Assembly: GCA_017439585.1 (NCBI GenBank)
Contig: JAFSIV010000022.1
Coordinates: 1 to 41,435 of the forward strand
Length of the DNA: 41,435 nucleotides
Origin: Clostridia bacterium
GTDB lineage: Bacteria; Bacillota; Clostridia; Oscillospirales; Acutalibacteraceae
Reading direction: 5' to 3'
Shown here: positions 16,493 to 25,091 of the stretch, in pieces
Position numbering within the stretch: position 1 is the stretch's first letter
How the letters are laid out: each line of letters starts with the position of its first letter
The notes under the pieces: generated by a model
The model's database searches: none
What the model saw: the letters and a program-made list of their open reading frames with translations, nothing else
What the model was told of the DNA's origin: nothing
Position numbers and translations under genes: made by a program

Positions 16493-17278
16493 ATGAAAAA
16501 AATATTAGCAGTTTTATTATGTTTAGCAATGGTATTCAGCTTTGCGGCTTGCGGCAAGGATGATACCGTAGTTGTAGGTTATACTATTTATGAGCCTATG
16601 AATTATCTTGATGAAAACGGTGACCTTATCGGTTTTGATACTGAGCTTGCTGAAAAGGTTTTCGAGAATTTAGGTATGGATGTTACATTCAAGGAAATCC
16701 AATGGGAAAACAAGTATACTGATTTAGCTTCCGGAACTATTGATTGCATCTGGAACGGTTTCACCGCTAACGCTAAGGATGATGACGGTATCGAGAGAAG
16801 CGAAAAGGTTGATTTTTCATATAACTATATGATGAATAAGCAGGTTGTTGTTTATAATCTTGATGGCGAAGAAATTAAAGAGGCTGATAGCATTAAGGGT
16901 AAGGTTGGTGCTGCTGAAAGCGGTTCTGCCGGCGAATCTTATGCAAAGGGCTTTGAAGGTATCGTATTCAAGGGCGTAACAAAGCAGACCGATGCTCTTT
17001 TAGAGGTTTTATCTAAAACAGCAGCTTTCGCAGTAGTTGATGAGCAGTTGGCTAAGAGCTATTGCGGCAAGGGCGACTATGCAAAATTAGCTTATGCTGA
17101 CGAGCTTTCAAGCGACGCAGAATATTATGCAATCGGCTTTGAAAAGGGCAGTGAGCTTACCGAAAAGGTTAATGCAGAAATCGTTAAATTAGCAGAAGAC
17201 GGCACTATCACTAAGCTTGCTAAGAAGTACGGTGTTGAAAATACCGCTATCGTAGATTACGCTGACCAAGTAAAATAA
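16493..17278 (+). CDS. Polar amino acid ABC transporter substrate-binding lipoprotein
   Basis: 261 residues. A lipoprotein signal peptide ends in FSFAACGKD (Cys at about 20), anchoring the protein to the outer face of the membrane. The rest is a type-3 solute-binding fold (SBP_bac_3), with YTIYEPMNYLDENGDLIGFD at the N terminus and the hinge and ligand segments TDLASGTIDCIWNGFT and GKVGAAESGSAGESY. The family binds glutamine, cystine, arginine and similar amino acids; specificity cannot be assigned. It is the first gene of the SBP-permease-ATPase operon, separated from the permease gene by a hairpin. Confidence 0.92.
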   Translation: MKKILAVLLCLAMVFSFAACGKDDTVVVGYTIYEPMNYLDENGDLIGFDTELAEKVFENLGMDVTFKEIQWENKYTDLASGTIDCIWNGFTANAKDDDGIERSEKVDFSYNYMMNKQVVVYNLDGEEIKEADSIKGKVGAAESGSAGESYAKGFEGIVFKGVTKQTDALLEVLSKTAAFAVVDEQLAKSYCGKGDYAKLAYADELSSDAEYYAIGFEKGSELTEKVNAEIVKLAEDGTITKLAKKYGVENTAIVDYADQVK

Positions 17279-17304
17279 TTTTTACATAATTTAAGTAGTT
17301 TGGC

Positions 17305-17335
17305 TTTGCCGACGGAAGTGATTTCCGTCGGCAAA
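17305..17335 (+). promoter_or_regulatory. Strong hairpin between the binding-protein and permease genes
   Basis: TTTGCCGACGGAA (17305-17317) pairs exactly with TTCCGTCGGCAAA (17323-17335) around a 5-nt loop. Only a weak T-run follows. It probably acts as a leaky terminator or an mRNA 3'-end stabiliser, making the binding protein more abundant than the membrane components. Confidence 0.75.
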
Positions 17336-17360
17336 TTAGTGTTTTGGAGTTATAAAAGCT

Positions 17361-18083
17361 ATGAGTTTTTTAGAAGTAACCGCGTTTTTAGCGAACGGGT
17401 TTGTTTTTTCTTTAATAATTTTTGCGGTAACGCTGCTTTGCGGAGTGCCTTTGGGTTTGCCAATTGCATTTTGCTCAATGAGCCGATATAAGCCGGTTAA
17501 GGCGGTTTCTAAGGTTATAGTTTGGATAGTTCGCGGAATTCCCTTGATGCTTCAAATTTTTATTATTTATTATGTTCCTGGTCTCTTATTTAAAACTCCG
17601 ATTTTCAGCAATATCGACCGATACATAATAAGCAATTTTAATATTCCTAATGAAGGTCTTTTGAGAATGCTTCTTATAAATGCTGGAAGCTTAGTTGCGG
17701 TGCTTATAGCGTTTAGCATAAACTATGCTTGCTATTTTTCCGAGATTTACAGAGGCGGTATAGAAAGCATTTCTAAGGGTCAGTATGAGGCGGGCTATGT
17801 TTTGGGACTTACTAAATCTCAAATTTTCAGAAAAATAGTCTTAAAACAGGTTATTAAGCGAATAGTTCCCCCGATGTCTAACGAGATTATAACATTAATT
17901 AAAGATACTGCTCTTGCAAACTGCATTATGATACCTGAAATTATAAAGCAGGCAAAAGAGCTAGCCGCAACAAAAGCTATGATTTGGCCTTTGTTTTATA
18001 CGGGCGTATTCTATCTTCTTTTCGTCGGTTTGCTTACAATTCTTTTGGGCAGATTAGAGAAAAAACTTAGCTATTTCAATTAA
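17361..18083 (+). CDS. Polar amino acid ABC transporter permease
   Basis: A 240-residue permease of the HisM/GlnP family with about five membrane segments. The EAA-loop that contacts the ATPase is GGIESISKGQYEAGYVLGLTK, followed by IVLKQVIKRIVPPMSNEII. The N-terminal conserved region VIVWIVRGIPLMLQIFIIYY is present. The start ATG 17361 is preceded by GGAGT. It partners with the binding protein upstream and the ATPase downstream; a homodimer is expected because only one permease gene is present. Confidence 0.93.
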   Translation: MSFLEVTAFLANGFVFSLIIFAVTLLCGVPLGLPIAFCSMSRYKPVKAVSKVIVWIVRGIPLMLQIFIIYYVPGLLFKTPIFSNIDRYIISNFNIPNEGLLRMLLINAGSLVAVLIAFSINYACYFSEIYRGGIESISKGQYEAGYVLGLTKSQIFRKIVLKQVIKRIVPPMSNEIITLIKDTALANCIMIPEIIKQAKELAATKAMIWPLFYTGVFYLLFVGLLTILLGRLEKKLSYFN

Positions 18084-18096
18084 GGAGGGGAAAGGC

Positions 18097-18855
18097 TTGT
18101 CTGTTTTAGAAGTTAAAGGAATTATGAAAAGCTTCGGCAAAACCGAGGTTTTAAAGGGGCTTGACTTTTCTCTTGAAAAGGGCGAGGTTTTATCTATTAT
18201 AGGCTCTTCGGGAAGTGGAAAGACTACACTTCTTCGCTGCTTGAATTTTTTGGAGTTTGCCGATAAGGGTACTATATCGGTAAACGGCAAGACTATATTT
18301 GACGGAGCCTCGCTCAAAAAATTAACCGATAATGAAATCAGAGAAAACAGACTTCATTTCGGTCTTGTTTTTCAATCGTTTAATCTTTTTCCGCAGTATA
18401 GCGTTTTAGAAAATATAACACTGGCACCAACCCTTTTAAACAGAGGAAGCGAGGAGGAAATTAAGGCTGAGGCGCTTGGTTTAATCGAGCGGGTAGGTCT
18501 TAGCGATAAAATAAACAATTATCCTTGCGAGCTTTCGGGCGGTCAGCAGCAGCGTGTTGCGATAGCAAGAGCTCTGGCTTTAAAGCCTGATATACTCTGC
18601 TTCGATGAACCGACTTCTGCATTAGACCCTGAGCTTACAGGTGAGGTTTTAAGGGTTATCCGCGACCTCAAAGATGAGGACAGCACTATGATAGTTGTAA
18701 CTCATGAAATGGAGTTTGCAAGAAATGTTTCGGATAAGGTTATCTTTATGGCAGACGGTGTTATTGAGGAAATGGGAACACCTGACGAGGTATTTTTAAA
18801 TCCAAAATCAGAAAAGACCAAGATCTTTTTAAACAAGGATATCGAAAAGGTGTAA
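18097..18855 (+). CDS. Polar amino acid ABC transporter ATP-binding protein
   Basis: A 252-residue ATPase of the GlnQ/HisP class energising amino acid uptake. Walker A GSSGSGKTT (about residues 33-41), Q-loop VFQSFNLFPQ, signature LSGGQQQRVAIARAL, Walker B ILCFDEPTSALDPE and the H-switch VVTHEMEFA are all intact. It starts at TTG 18097, supported by AGGAGGGG about 8 nt upstream and by the usual SVLEVKGI start. The yerC-like gene follows 4 bp after its stop. Confidence 0.95.
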   Translation: MSVLEVKGIMKSFGKTEVLKGLDFSLEKGEVLSIIGSSGSGKTTLLRCLNFLEFADKGTISVNGKTIFDGASLKKLTDNEIRENRLHFGLVFQSFNLFPQYSVLENITLAPTLLNRGSEEEIKAEALGLIERVGLSDKINNYPCELSGGQQQRVAIARALALKPDILCFDEPTSALDPELTGEVLRVIRDLKDEDSTMIVVTHEMEFARNVSDKVIFMADGVIEEMGTPDEVFLNPKSEKTKIFLNKDIEKV

Positions 18856-18859
18856 ATTT

Positions 18860-19135
18860 ATGCGGGATAAATCTTTAAAAAGTTCTGATTTTGATACACT
18901 TTTTGAGCTTATAGCCTCACTCGAAACTGCTGACGATTGCCGAGAGCTTTTTTCAGACCTTTGCACTAATAAGGAAATTGAGCAAATGGCTCAGAGAATT
19001 GGTGCGGCAAAGCTATTGTTAGAGGGAAAAACCTATCAGCAGGTAACCGATACCTTTGATATTTCCTCCGCAACATTAAGCCGAGTATCAAGGTGTGTTA
19101 AATATTCAAACGGATATAATAAATTTCTTAAATAA
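18860..19135 (+). CDS. Second YerC/YecD family TrpR-like regulator, downstream of the amino acid transporter
   Basis: A 91-residue member of the same family as the protein at 1027-1296. Shared positions include TNKEIEQMAQRIGAAKLLLE (versus TPKEIDTIAQRFAVAKML) and ISSATLSRVSRCV (versus ASTATISRVSRAI). The helix-turn-helix lies in about residues 54-82. The gene starts 4 bp after the ABC ATPase stop and precedes the operon terminator, so it is co-transcribed with the transporter and may regulate it. The ligand is unknown. Confidence 0.85.
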   Translation: MRDKSLKSSDFDTLFELIASLETADDCRELFSDLCTNKEIEQMAQRIGAAKLLLEGKTYQQVTDTFDISSATLSRVSRCVKYSNGYNKFLK

Positions 19136-19139
19136 AATT

Positions 19140-19168
19140 AAAACCGCCATTTAAAATGGCGGTTTTGT
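19140..19168 (+). terminator. Intrinsic terminator of the transporter operon
   Basis: AAAACCGCCATTT and AAATGGCGGTTTT form a near-perfect stem with a minimal loop, followed by GTTTATTT. The rest of the 19136-19497 gap holds repeat copy B. Confidence 0.88.
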
Positions 19169-19247
19169 TTATTTATATAACGAGAATCACGGAATAAATG
19201 CGTGGTTCAATAAAGGTTAACTGATGAAATATTTTATCGAAATAGAG

Positions 19248-19483
19248 ATTGTCGCTCATGCCGCGACAGGCACGCCCTTTCTTATGTAGGCGAAAAGAAA
19301 GGGCGAAAAGATTCGCCTGAGGGGGAATTTCGATTTCCCCCTTAGGTGACAAAATTTATTCACTTAAAAATGCCGCCAAAGAGTGAAAACAATGTTTTCA
19401 ATTTGGCGGCAAGTTTCTATATTTTTTATAGTGGCATCATTGTCACCCTAACCCCCTTAAACGACAAGGACTCCGCCCTTGAC
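19248..19483 (+). repeat. Dispersed five-hairpin repeat, copy B
   Basis: Same order of hairpins as copy A: GTCGC/GCGAC; GCCCTTTCTT/AAGAAAGGGC; TCGCCTGAGGGGGAA/TTCCCCCTTAGGTGA; GCCGCCAAA...TTGGCGGC with inner GAAAAC/GTTTTC; and a degenerate CAAGG...CCTTG. It lies between convergent genes (transporter operon and DUF4363 gene). No coding potential is seen. Confidence 0.85.
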
Positions 19484-19497
19484 TCGGGTGGTATTTA

Positions 19498-19872
19498 TTA
19501 TAATATGCTATGCATACCGAAAACGGTGTCCTCCATCATTTGATGGAGCAGGGTTTTAACTGTGGAATAATATTCATAAAACATCTTGTTATCCTTAAAA
19601 TCGCATTGGGTGTTAAGCGAGCTTATTGCAGCTTCGATTTCATCAATATGGGCGTGGTTTGCAAAAATGGAGAGAACATTTTCTTTTTCACTCCAATATT
19701 TTTCAAGTTTTTCGGCTTCTTCTTTCGCATTTTCTTCTTGCTCGTATGCTATAAGACAATTCTCTAAAAGCTTTTCGGCTTTATCGCAGGTGCGGTTTAT
19801 ATAAAAATATCCACCAAAGAAGCTTGCCGCTACTAATATTAGCAAAACTGCTGCCGCTATAAGTCTTCTCAT
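19498..19872 (-). CDS. DUF4363 family protein
   Basis: A 124-residue protein with one N-terminal membrane segment (LIAAAVLLILVAASFFGGYF) and a helical extracytoplasmic domain rich in Glu and Lys (EENAKEEAEKLEKYWSEKEN), typical of DUF4363. Its start overlaps the DUF421 stop by 4 nt (ATGA), so the two are co-translated; the pairing DUF421-DUF4363 recurs in Clostridia and sporulating Firmicutes. The function is not known. Confidence 0.82.
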   Translation of the reverse strand: MRRLIAAAVLLILVAASFFGGYFYINRTCDKAEKLLENCLIAYEQEENAKEEAEKLEKYWSEKENVLSIFANHAHIDEIEAAISSLNTQCDFKDNKMFYEYYSTVKTLLHQMMEDTVFGMHSIL

Positions 19873-20546
19873 AAATCTTTCCTTTTATTTATTATATTGT
19901 ATTTTTCATGCCTATCCATAGTCATTAGAAAAACCTCTTTTATAGAGGTTTTATTTTTTTGAAGTATTTTTTTAACCTCTTCTTCGGTTATTTTCAAGTT
20001 TTGAAGGGCATCTTTTTCCAGTTTGCCGTCAGTTATAATAGTAACGGGGAATCGGGCAGGCTCGGGTTTTAGCCCTAAATCCTTGGCGGTTGCGTTTTGT
20101 TCGGGTGATTTAAGCAGAACACTAAGGTCTCCGTTTACTTCTAAAACCGCATAAGCCACCGTATCAATATCAAAAACATTTTGCCCTCTTAATAGCTCAA
20201 CTAAATCTAAAATGGTCATTCTGACGCTTTTCATGGCCGCTTGGTCTATTTCACCGTTCTTAATAACAACAACCGATTTTCCGCTTGTTAGTCTGCGAAA
20301 GGTTTTTGATTTCATCGCTAATATCGACATACTGATTTCCAAAACAACAAGCATAAAAATAGCTGTTATACCGAAAAGTAAGGGCTGACCGGTATCCTGC
20401 AAGGGAATAGCGGCAAGCTCGGAAATAAGCAGGGTAATAACCAGCTCGTTTGGTTGCATATCTCCTATCTGCCTTTTTCCCATAAGTCTAACGCCCACGG
20501 TTAAAAACATATAAAGTATAACAGTTCTTATAATTGTTGTTATCAA
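19869..20546 (-). CDS. DUF421 (YetF-type) membrane protein
   Basis: 225 residues: about three N-terminal membrane segments containing the family hallmark RLMGKRQIGDMQPNELVITL, then cytoplasmic domains with TSGKSVVVIKNGEI and SVRMTILDLVELLRGQNVFD. YetF-like proteins are found in spore formers; some relatives are implicated in spore germination or membrane stress, but the biochemical role is unknown. The start is TTG 20546, which gives the normal N terminus (MITTIIRTVILY); its ribosome site is weak (GGTG). It is the first gene of the pair with DUF4363. Confidence 0.85.
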   Translation of the reverse strand: MITTIIRTVILYMFLTVGVRLMGKRQIGDMQPNELVITLLISELAAIPLQDTGQPLLFGITAIFMLVVLEISMSILAMKSKTFRRLTSGKSVVVIKNGEIDQAAMKSVRMTILDLVELLRGQNVFDIDTVAYAVLEVNGDLSVLLKSPEQNATAKDLGLKPEPARFPVTIITDGKLEKDALQNLKITEEEVKKILQKNKTSIKEVFLMTMDRHEKYNIINKRKDL

Positions 20547-20618
20547 AATAAATCACCAAAATTAGTGTTTCTTTAAAAAGGATTAATATTACAAATTATT
20601 AATTTTTTATTAAAATCA

Positions 20619-20647
20619 TTGAAAAATTATAATTTATGTGCTATTAT
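20619..20647 (+). promoter_or_regulatory. Sigma-A promoter of the DUF4173 gene
   Basis: TTGAAA (20619-20624), 17-bp spacer, TATTAT (20642-20647), 45 bp before ATG 20693. Confidence 0.65.
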
Positions 20648-20692
20648 GCGCTTAGAAGCCTTTGCGATTTTTAATTGAAAGGAATTGATTAT

Positions 20693-22321
20693 ATGGATGA
20701 AAAAAATATAGCTTATGAAGTTGTAGACGGCGAAGCCGTTCCTGTTTCTGAAACTAACCCGAAGCGTTTTGATATAAACGGCAAGGATAATGCTTTTAAG
20801 ATTATTATCGCGGTTTGTTCTGCCTTGCTTGCGGTTTTCGGTATTTTTGATGGTTTCAGAATGGGCTTTACTATAACCTCGATAACCTTATTTACCGCCC
20901 TTACGGTTTATCTTGCAGGTGCTAAAACAAGGTTTAGCTTTTTCGGTGTTATTTGCGGACTTATAAACTTAATTACCGCAACAAGCTTTACTATAACTTC
21001 AAACGGCGGTATAAGATTTTTAACCGTTTTGAGTATGGTTATATTGTCGGCAATATGGTTTGTTTCATTATCGGCTAATATCAATAAAAAGAGCGATTTT
21101 GCTTTGCTTTCTTATATTTTTGTGCCCTTTGCTCAGAGCTTTACGGTAAATCTTCCAAAAAGCTTAAAGGCGGTATTTTCAAGCAGACCTAAAAAACGTT
21201 GGGCTTTCGGTAAAGCACTTTTAGGTTTTATACTTGCGGTACCTGTGCTTATGATTGTTTTGCCTTTGCTCATTTTGTCCGACGAAGCCTTTTCAGGTCT
21301 TGTTACCAACCTATTAAAGAGCAATATCTTTACTGTGTTCGAGGTTTTGGTTGGACTGATTATTGGTTTCTTTATATTCAGCTATTGCTTAACTCTCAAA
21401 AAGAGAGAGGTTTATGAAGGAAAAAGTATAGAAATGGGCGCGATAGACAGCACTATTCTGGTTTCCTTTCTTTCGGTTATAAGTGTTTGCTATTTCGCAT
21501 ATCTCTTTTCTCAGTTGGCATACTTCTTTGATGCATTCAAAGGAATTTTACCTAAGGACTATTCCTTTACATTTGCTGAATATGCCCGTCGCGGTTTCTT
21601 TGAGATGTGTATTATCGCGGTTATAAACTTTGTTATTATAAGTCTAGTAATTCTTTTTGCCAGAAAGAAGGACGGTAAGCTATCCGCAGGGCTTAAAACT
21701 CTTTGCAGCTTTGTAGGCTTTTTTACATTGGTTATTATAAACACCGCTCTTTCAAAAATGTTCTTATATATTAAGAGCTACGGTATGACCGAGCTTAGAA
21801 TAACAACGAGCGCATTTATGGTATTTTTAGAAATTGTATTTTTAAGTCTTTTGCTTAAACTTTTCTTTAAACGAGTAAGGGTGCTCAGAGCAGCTATTGT
21901 AACCGCCGCTTGTGTGCTCACAGTTTTAGGCACTGTTAATATGAATTTTGTTATTGCAAATTATAATTATAATGCCTATAAATCGGGAGCTTTAAAGGAA
22001 ATGGATGTTAACACCATTTATAAGATGGGCGATGAGGGTGTTCCATATCTTGTTAAGCTAACGAAGGATGAGAATGCCGAGGTTTCAAGCGCTGCCGAGA
22101 GCAAGCTTCAAAAAATTATAGATAGCGATAAATACTATAAAACCAAGGTTAAAGAGGAAATTGATATTGAAGGCTTTAAGACCTTGAGGGTATACGAAAT
22201 TGAGGAAAAAAAGTATGACGGGGTAGGTAAGTACAGTATTTCTCGCGATAAGGTATACGAAGCATTAGATAAATATATTGAAGAAAACGGCGATGCTTTG
22301 GTTAGAGAGGAATATTTTTAA
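20693..22321 (+). CDS. DUF4173 family polytopic membrane protein
   Basis: 542 residues from ATG 20693 (AAAGGA lies at 20678-20683). A short acidic N terminus is followed by about ten hydrophobic segments and the DUF4173 motifs FAEYARRGFFEMC and YGMTELRI. A C-terminal soluble region of about 120 residues has a HEAT-like repeat (GDEGVPYLVKLTKDENAEVS). The family is of unknown function and sometimes found near two-component systems. It is monocistronic: own promoter and terminator. Confidence 0.8.
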   Translation: MDEKNIAYEVVDGEAVPVSETNPKRFDINGKDNAFKIIIAVCSALLAVFGIFDGFRMGFTITSITLFTALTVYLAGAKTRFSFFGVICGLINLITATSFTITSNGGIRFLTVLSMVILSAIWFVSLSANINKKSDFALLSYIFVPFAQSFTVNLPKSLKAVFSSRPKKRWAFGKALLGFILAVPVLMIVLPLLILSDEAFSGLVTNLLKSNIFTVFEVLVGLIIGFFIFSYCLTLKKREVYEGKSIEMGAIDSTILVSFLSVISVCYFAYLFSQLAYFFDAFKGILPKDYSFTFAEYARRGFFEMCIIAVINFVIISLVILFARKKDGKLSAGLKTLCSFVGFFTLVIINTALSKMFLYIKSYGMTELRITTSAFMVFLEIVFLSLLLKLFFKRVRVLRAAIVTAACVLTVLGTVNMNFVIANYNYNAYKSGALKEMDVNTIYKMGDEGVPYLVKLTKDENAEVSSAAESKLQKIIDSDKYYKTKVKEEIDIEGFKTLRVYEIEEKKYDGVGKYSISRDKVYEALDKYIEENGDALVREEYF

Positions 22322-22337
22322 AGTTTAGATTAATTAA

Positions 22338-22364
22338 AACCCACTTGCAGTGCAGGTGGGTTTT
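22338..22364 (+). terminator. Intrinsic terminator after the DUF4173 gene
   Basis: AAAACCCACTTGC and GCAGGTGGGTTTT form a stem with a 3-nt loop and one mismatch, and the right arm provides the T-run. Confidence 0.8.
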
Positions 22365-22374
22365 ATGGTATAAT
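22345..22374 (+). promoter_or_regulatory. Possible promoter nested in the preceding terminator
   Basis: TTGCAG (22345-22350), 18-bp spacer, TATAAT (22369-22374). It is the only candidate promoter for the gene at 22403 and overlaps the terminator stem of the previous gene. Confidence 0.4.
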
Positions 22375-22402
22375 TAGGAAAACAAAATTCAGGAGGGTTT
22401 TT

Positions 22403-23110
22403 ATGGAAAATAAAATCGATAAAAAGGTGCCGATAATAATACTAACGGCAGCATCATTTCTTTTGTCGTTTAGTCCGATTATAAATTGGATATTTAATTC
22501 TATCTTTTTTAAAGCTCGTTATTCGGGTATAAGTTCAATTAATATTATTTTATCTTTTTTAATTTCTGCTGTGCTTTATTTGGTATGGGCAGCTAATATT
22601 GCTTTTTTGGAAGAAAAATTAAATAAGCCATTCGGAATAATAGCGACCTATGGCATTTTAGTTATAAATTTTTTAGTTTCTGTGATTTTTGAAATTATTT
22701 TTACTATTCAAGGATTTCAAACAATTCGTTACAGCGGTGTTTCGGGAATAATAAGCAGTATGTCAGGTGTTTTAAATATTATAGTTTGTATTTTAGCAGC
22801 AGTTGGTTTATTGGCTGCGGGTATATTCTTATTTGTTGGCAAAGAGAAACTGGTTAAAAATATTTCTCTAATTGTTATGGCGATTTTAATAGTAGCTGCT
22901 ATTATCAGTTTGTTAATATATATTTTTACAAATGTTGTATCTTTGTTTAATGGAATTCTGTTTAATTTTATTATTACAAGAATCATTGGTGTTTTTGGAA
23001 TTATATCTGCTATTCCATTTTATGCTAGCATAATGCTTTATTTCAAAGCCAATAAAGTTCCGTCTTTTAAGAAAGTGGAAGAAACTGAGGAAGTTATAGA
23101 AGTTAGGTAA
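22403..23110 (+). CDS. Hypothetical six-pass membrane protein
   Basis: 235 residues, not recognised. About six hydrophobic segments are spread over residues 10-215 with very short loops, and the C terminus is charged (KKVEETEEVIEV). The ribosome site CAGGAGGG is strong. It is monocistronic between the DUF4173 gene and the convergent khpA operon. Base use is more AT-rich than in neighbouring housekeeping genes, which may only reflect its hydrophobic composition. Confidence 0.65.
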   Translation: MENKIDKKVPIIILTAASFLLSFSPIINWIFNSIFFKARYSGISSINIILSFLISAVLYLVWAANIAFLEEKLNKPFGIIATYGILVINFLVSVIFEIIFTIQGFQTIRYSGVSGIISSMSGVLNIIVCILAAVGLLAAGIFLFVGKEKLVKNISLIVMAILIVAAIISLLIYIFTNVVSLFNGILFNFIITRIIGVFGIISAIPFYASIMLYFKANKVPSFKKVEETEEVIEVR

Positions 23111-23132
23111 GCTGAATAATATAAAAAAACAG

Positions 23133-23156
23133 ACCCCTTTATCTGGATAAAGGGGT
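23133..23156. terminator. Bidirectional intrinsic terminator
   Basis: ACCCCTTTATC (23133-23143) pairs with GATAAAGGGGT (23146-23156). In the minus direction it is followed by a run of seven T, so it chiefly serves the ylxM-ffh-rpsP-khpA operon; in the plus direction the tail is weaker. Confidence 0.85.
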
Positions 23157-23164
23157 TTAAATAT

Positions 23165-23398
23165 TTAGTCTATTTCAACCGAAATATTTTGTTCTTGTCT
23201 GCTTGCGGCGGCGCGCATAACGGTTCTGATAGCATTAGCAATTCTGCCTTGCTTTCCTATAACTCTGCCCATATCGCTTTCAGCAACTGTTAAATGATAA
23301 ACAGTAACACCTTCTGCGTTAGGCTCGTCAACCGTTACTTTAACCTCTTCGGGTTTTTCAACCAAACCGCTAGCAAGAGAAATTAAAAGTTCTTTCAT
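23165..23398 (-). CDS. khpA: KH-domain RNA-binding protein KhpA
   Basis: A 77-residue KH domain protein. The GxxG loop is in GRVIGKQGRIANAIR. KhpA, with KhpB/Jag, binds RNA and influences cell elongation in Firmicutes. Its place directly after rpsP is conserved (ylqC position). The rimM-trmD-rplS genes that often follow are absent; a terminator ends the operon here. Confidence 0.93.
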   Translation of the reverse strand: MKELLISLASGLVEKPEEVKVTVDEPNAEGVTVYHLTVAESDMGRVIGKQGRIANAIRTVMRAAASRQEQNISVEID

Positions 23399-23434
23399 TA
23401 AAATTCCCTCACTGAATTAACTGGTAGGATTTAA

Positions 23435-23677
23435 TTAAAGTACACCGTTCTTTTTAAGTAAAGCTTTAACGGTATCGGTAGGTTGAGCACCCTTAGAAAT
23501 CCAATCCTTAGCTTTATCACCGTCGATATTAACAGCGGCGGGGTTCTTGGTAGGATCGTAAGTGCCGATTTCTTCGATAAAACGACCATCACGAGGATAT
23601 CTTGAATCTGCAACAACTACACGGTAGAAAGGAGCTTTTTTAGCGCCCATACGACGAAGTCTGATTTTAACTGCCAT
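23435..23677 (-). CDS. rpsP: 30S ribosomal protein S16
   Basis: 80 residues with the S16 signature [20 protein letters not shown] and [20 protein letters not shown]. It binds 16S rRNA in early small-subunit assembly. The ribosome site GGAGGTG is strong. It lies between ffh and khpA. Confidence 0.98.
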   Translation of the reverse strand: MAVKIRLRRMGAKKAPFYRVVVADSRYPRDGRFIEEIGTYDPTKNPAAVNIDGDKAKDWISKGAQPTDTVKALLKKNGVL

Positions 23678-23726
23678 TTTTTACACCTCCGTTTTTTAAT
23701 ATTTATTTCAAGGTAATAATTTTAAC

Positions 23727-25079
23727 CTAAAAACCGAAATTACCGGGGCCTCCCGGGAAATTCATACCGCGCATCATTTTGCGCTTAGCGCCTTTTGAGT
23801 TCATTTGCTTGAACATTTTCTTCATCTGTTCATATTGCTTTAATAGTCGGTTTACGTCTTCAACCTTAACGCCAGCACCCGCCGCGATACGCTTTCTTCT
23901 TGAAGCATTTAGAATTTCGGGTTTGGCTTTTTCTTTTTTGGTCATAGACTTGATAATTGCCTCGGTGCGAAGCATAATTCTATCGTCTATATCAACATCG
24001 CGAAGCTGTTTATCCATACCCGGAAGCATTGATAAAACACTTTTTAGAGAGCCCATTTTTTTAATCTGCTCAAACTGGTCTAAAAGGTCATTTAAATCAA
24101 ATTTGTTTTCTTCGAGTTTTTTAAGCTGTTCTTCTGCTTTTTTCTCGTCAATTTCAGATTCAACCTTTTCGATAAGAGAAAGAACATCGCCCATACCTAA
24201 AATACGGGAAGCCATACGGTCGGGATGAAATTCTTCAAGCTCGTCAAGCTTCTCGCCAACACCCGCGAACATAATCGGCTTGCCTGTTACGGCTCTGACA
24301 GATAAAGCCGCGCCGCCTCTTGTATCACCGTCTAGCTTGGTTAGGATAACACCGTCAATTTCGAGTATATCATTAAAGGCTTTTGCAATGTTAACCGCGT
24401 CCTGACCGACCATAGAGTCGATAACTAATAGAATATTATCAACCTCAACCGCTTCTGTTATGCGTTTTAGCTCATCCATAAGCTCGGTATCAATATGAAG
24501 TCTACCCGCGGTATCAAGGATTAAATAATCGTGCCCATAATCGCGGGCGAAATTTACAGCTTTCTGAGCTATTATTTCGGGCTTTTCGGTTCCCATTTCA
24601 AAAACGGGAGCACCAACTGCCTCGCCTACAATCTTTAACTGCTCGATAGCAGCAGGTCTATATATATCGCAGGCGGCAAGCATAGGTCTATGCCCCTGAG
24701 ATTTTAAAAGCTTTGCAAGCTTTGCTGAATGGGTTGTTTTACCTGAACCCTGTAAACCGCACATCATAATAATAGTTGGAATTTTGTTTGCAGTTTTGAG
24801 TCTTGCCTGCTCGTTACCCATTAAGGCGGTAAGCTCTTCTTTAACAATTTTGATTACCATTTGCGGCGCGGTTAAGCTTTCCATAACATTTGCGCCAATG
24901 CATTTTTCGGTAACCTGATTTGTAAAATCCTTGGCAACTTTATAGTTAACATCGGCTTCGAGGAGAGCTAATCTAACTTCGCGCATAGCGGTTTTAACAT
25001 CCGATTCATGAAGCTTACCCTTAGAACGCAGACGCTTAAAAACGCCGCTTAGCTTATCGGATAAATTATCAAAAGCCAT
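23727..25079 (-). CDS. ffh: Signal recognition particle protein Ffh
   Basis: A 450-residue GTPase that, with 4.5S/scRNA, targets membrane and secreted proteins to FtsY and Sec. The N domain is followed by G-domain motifs GLQGSGKTTHSAKLA (about 107-121), DTAGRLHID and TKLDGDTRGG. The methionine-rich M domain occupies the C-terminal third (SVLSMLPGMDKQL, MKKMFKQMNSKG, RGMNFPGG). The SRP RNA and FtsY are not in this window. It lies 12 bp downstream of ylxM, whose product is thought to modulate SRP. Confidence 0.97.
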   Translation of the reverse strand: MAFDNLSDKLSGVFKRLRSKGKLHESDVKTAMREVRLALLEADVNYKVAKDFTNQVTEKCIGANVMESLTAPQMVIKIVKEELTALMGNEQARLKTANKIPTIIMMCGLQGSGKTTHSAKLAKLLKSQGHRPMLAACDIYRPAAIEQLKIVGEAVGAPVFEMGTEKPEIIAQKAVNFARDYGHDYLILDTAGRLHIDTELMDELKRITEAVEVDNILLVIDSMVGQDAVNIAKAFNDILEIDGVILTKLDGDTRGGAALSVRAVTGKPIMFAGVGEKLDELEEFHPDRMASRILGMGDVLSLIEKVESEIDEKKAEEQLKKLEENKFDLNDLLDQFEQIKKMGSLKSVLSMLPGMDKQLRDVDIDDRIMLRTEAIIKSMTKKEKAKPEILNASRRKRIAAGAGVKVEDVNRLLKQYEQMKKMFKQMNSKGAKRKMMRGMNFPGGPGNFGF

Positions 25080-25091
25080 AGCTCTTCTCCT

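Noticed and set aside
19248-19483. Repeat copy B as a degraded protein gene
   Set aside because: All frames are broken within short distances in all three copies, and conservation follows hairpin stems rather than codon positions.
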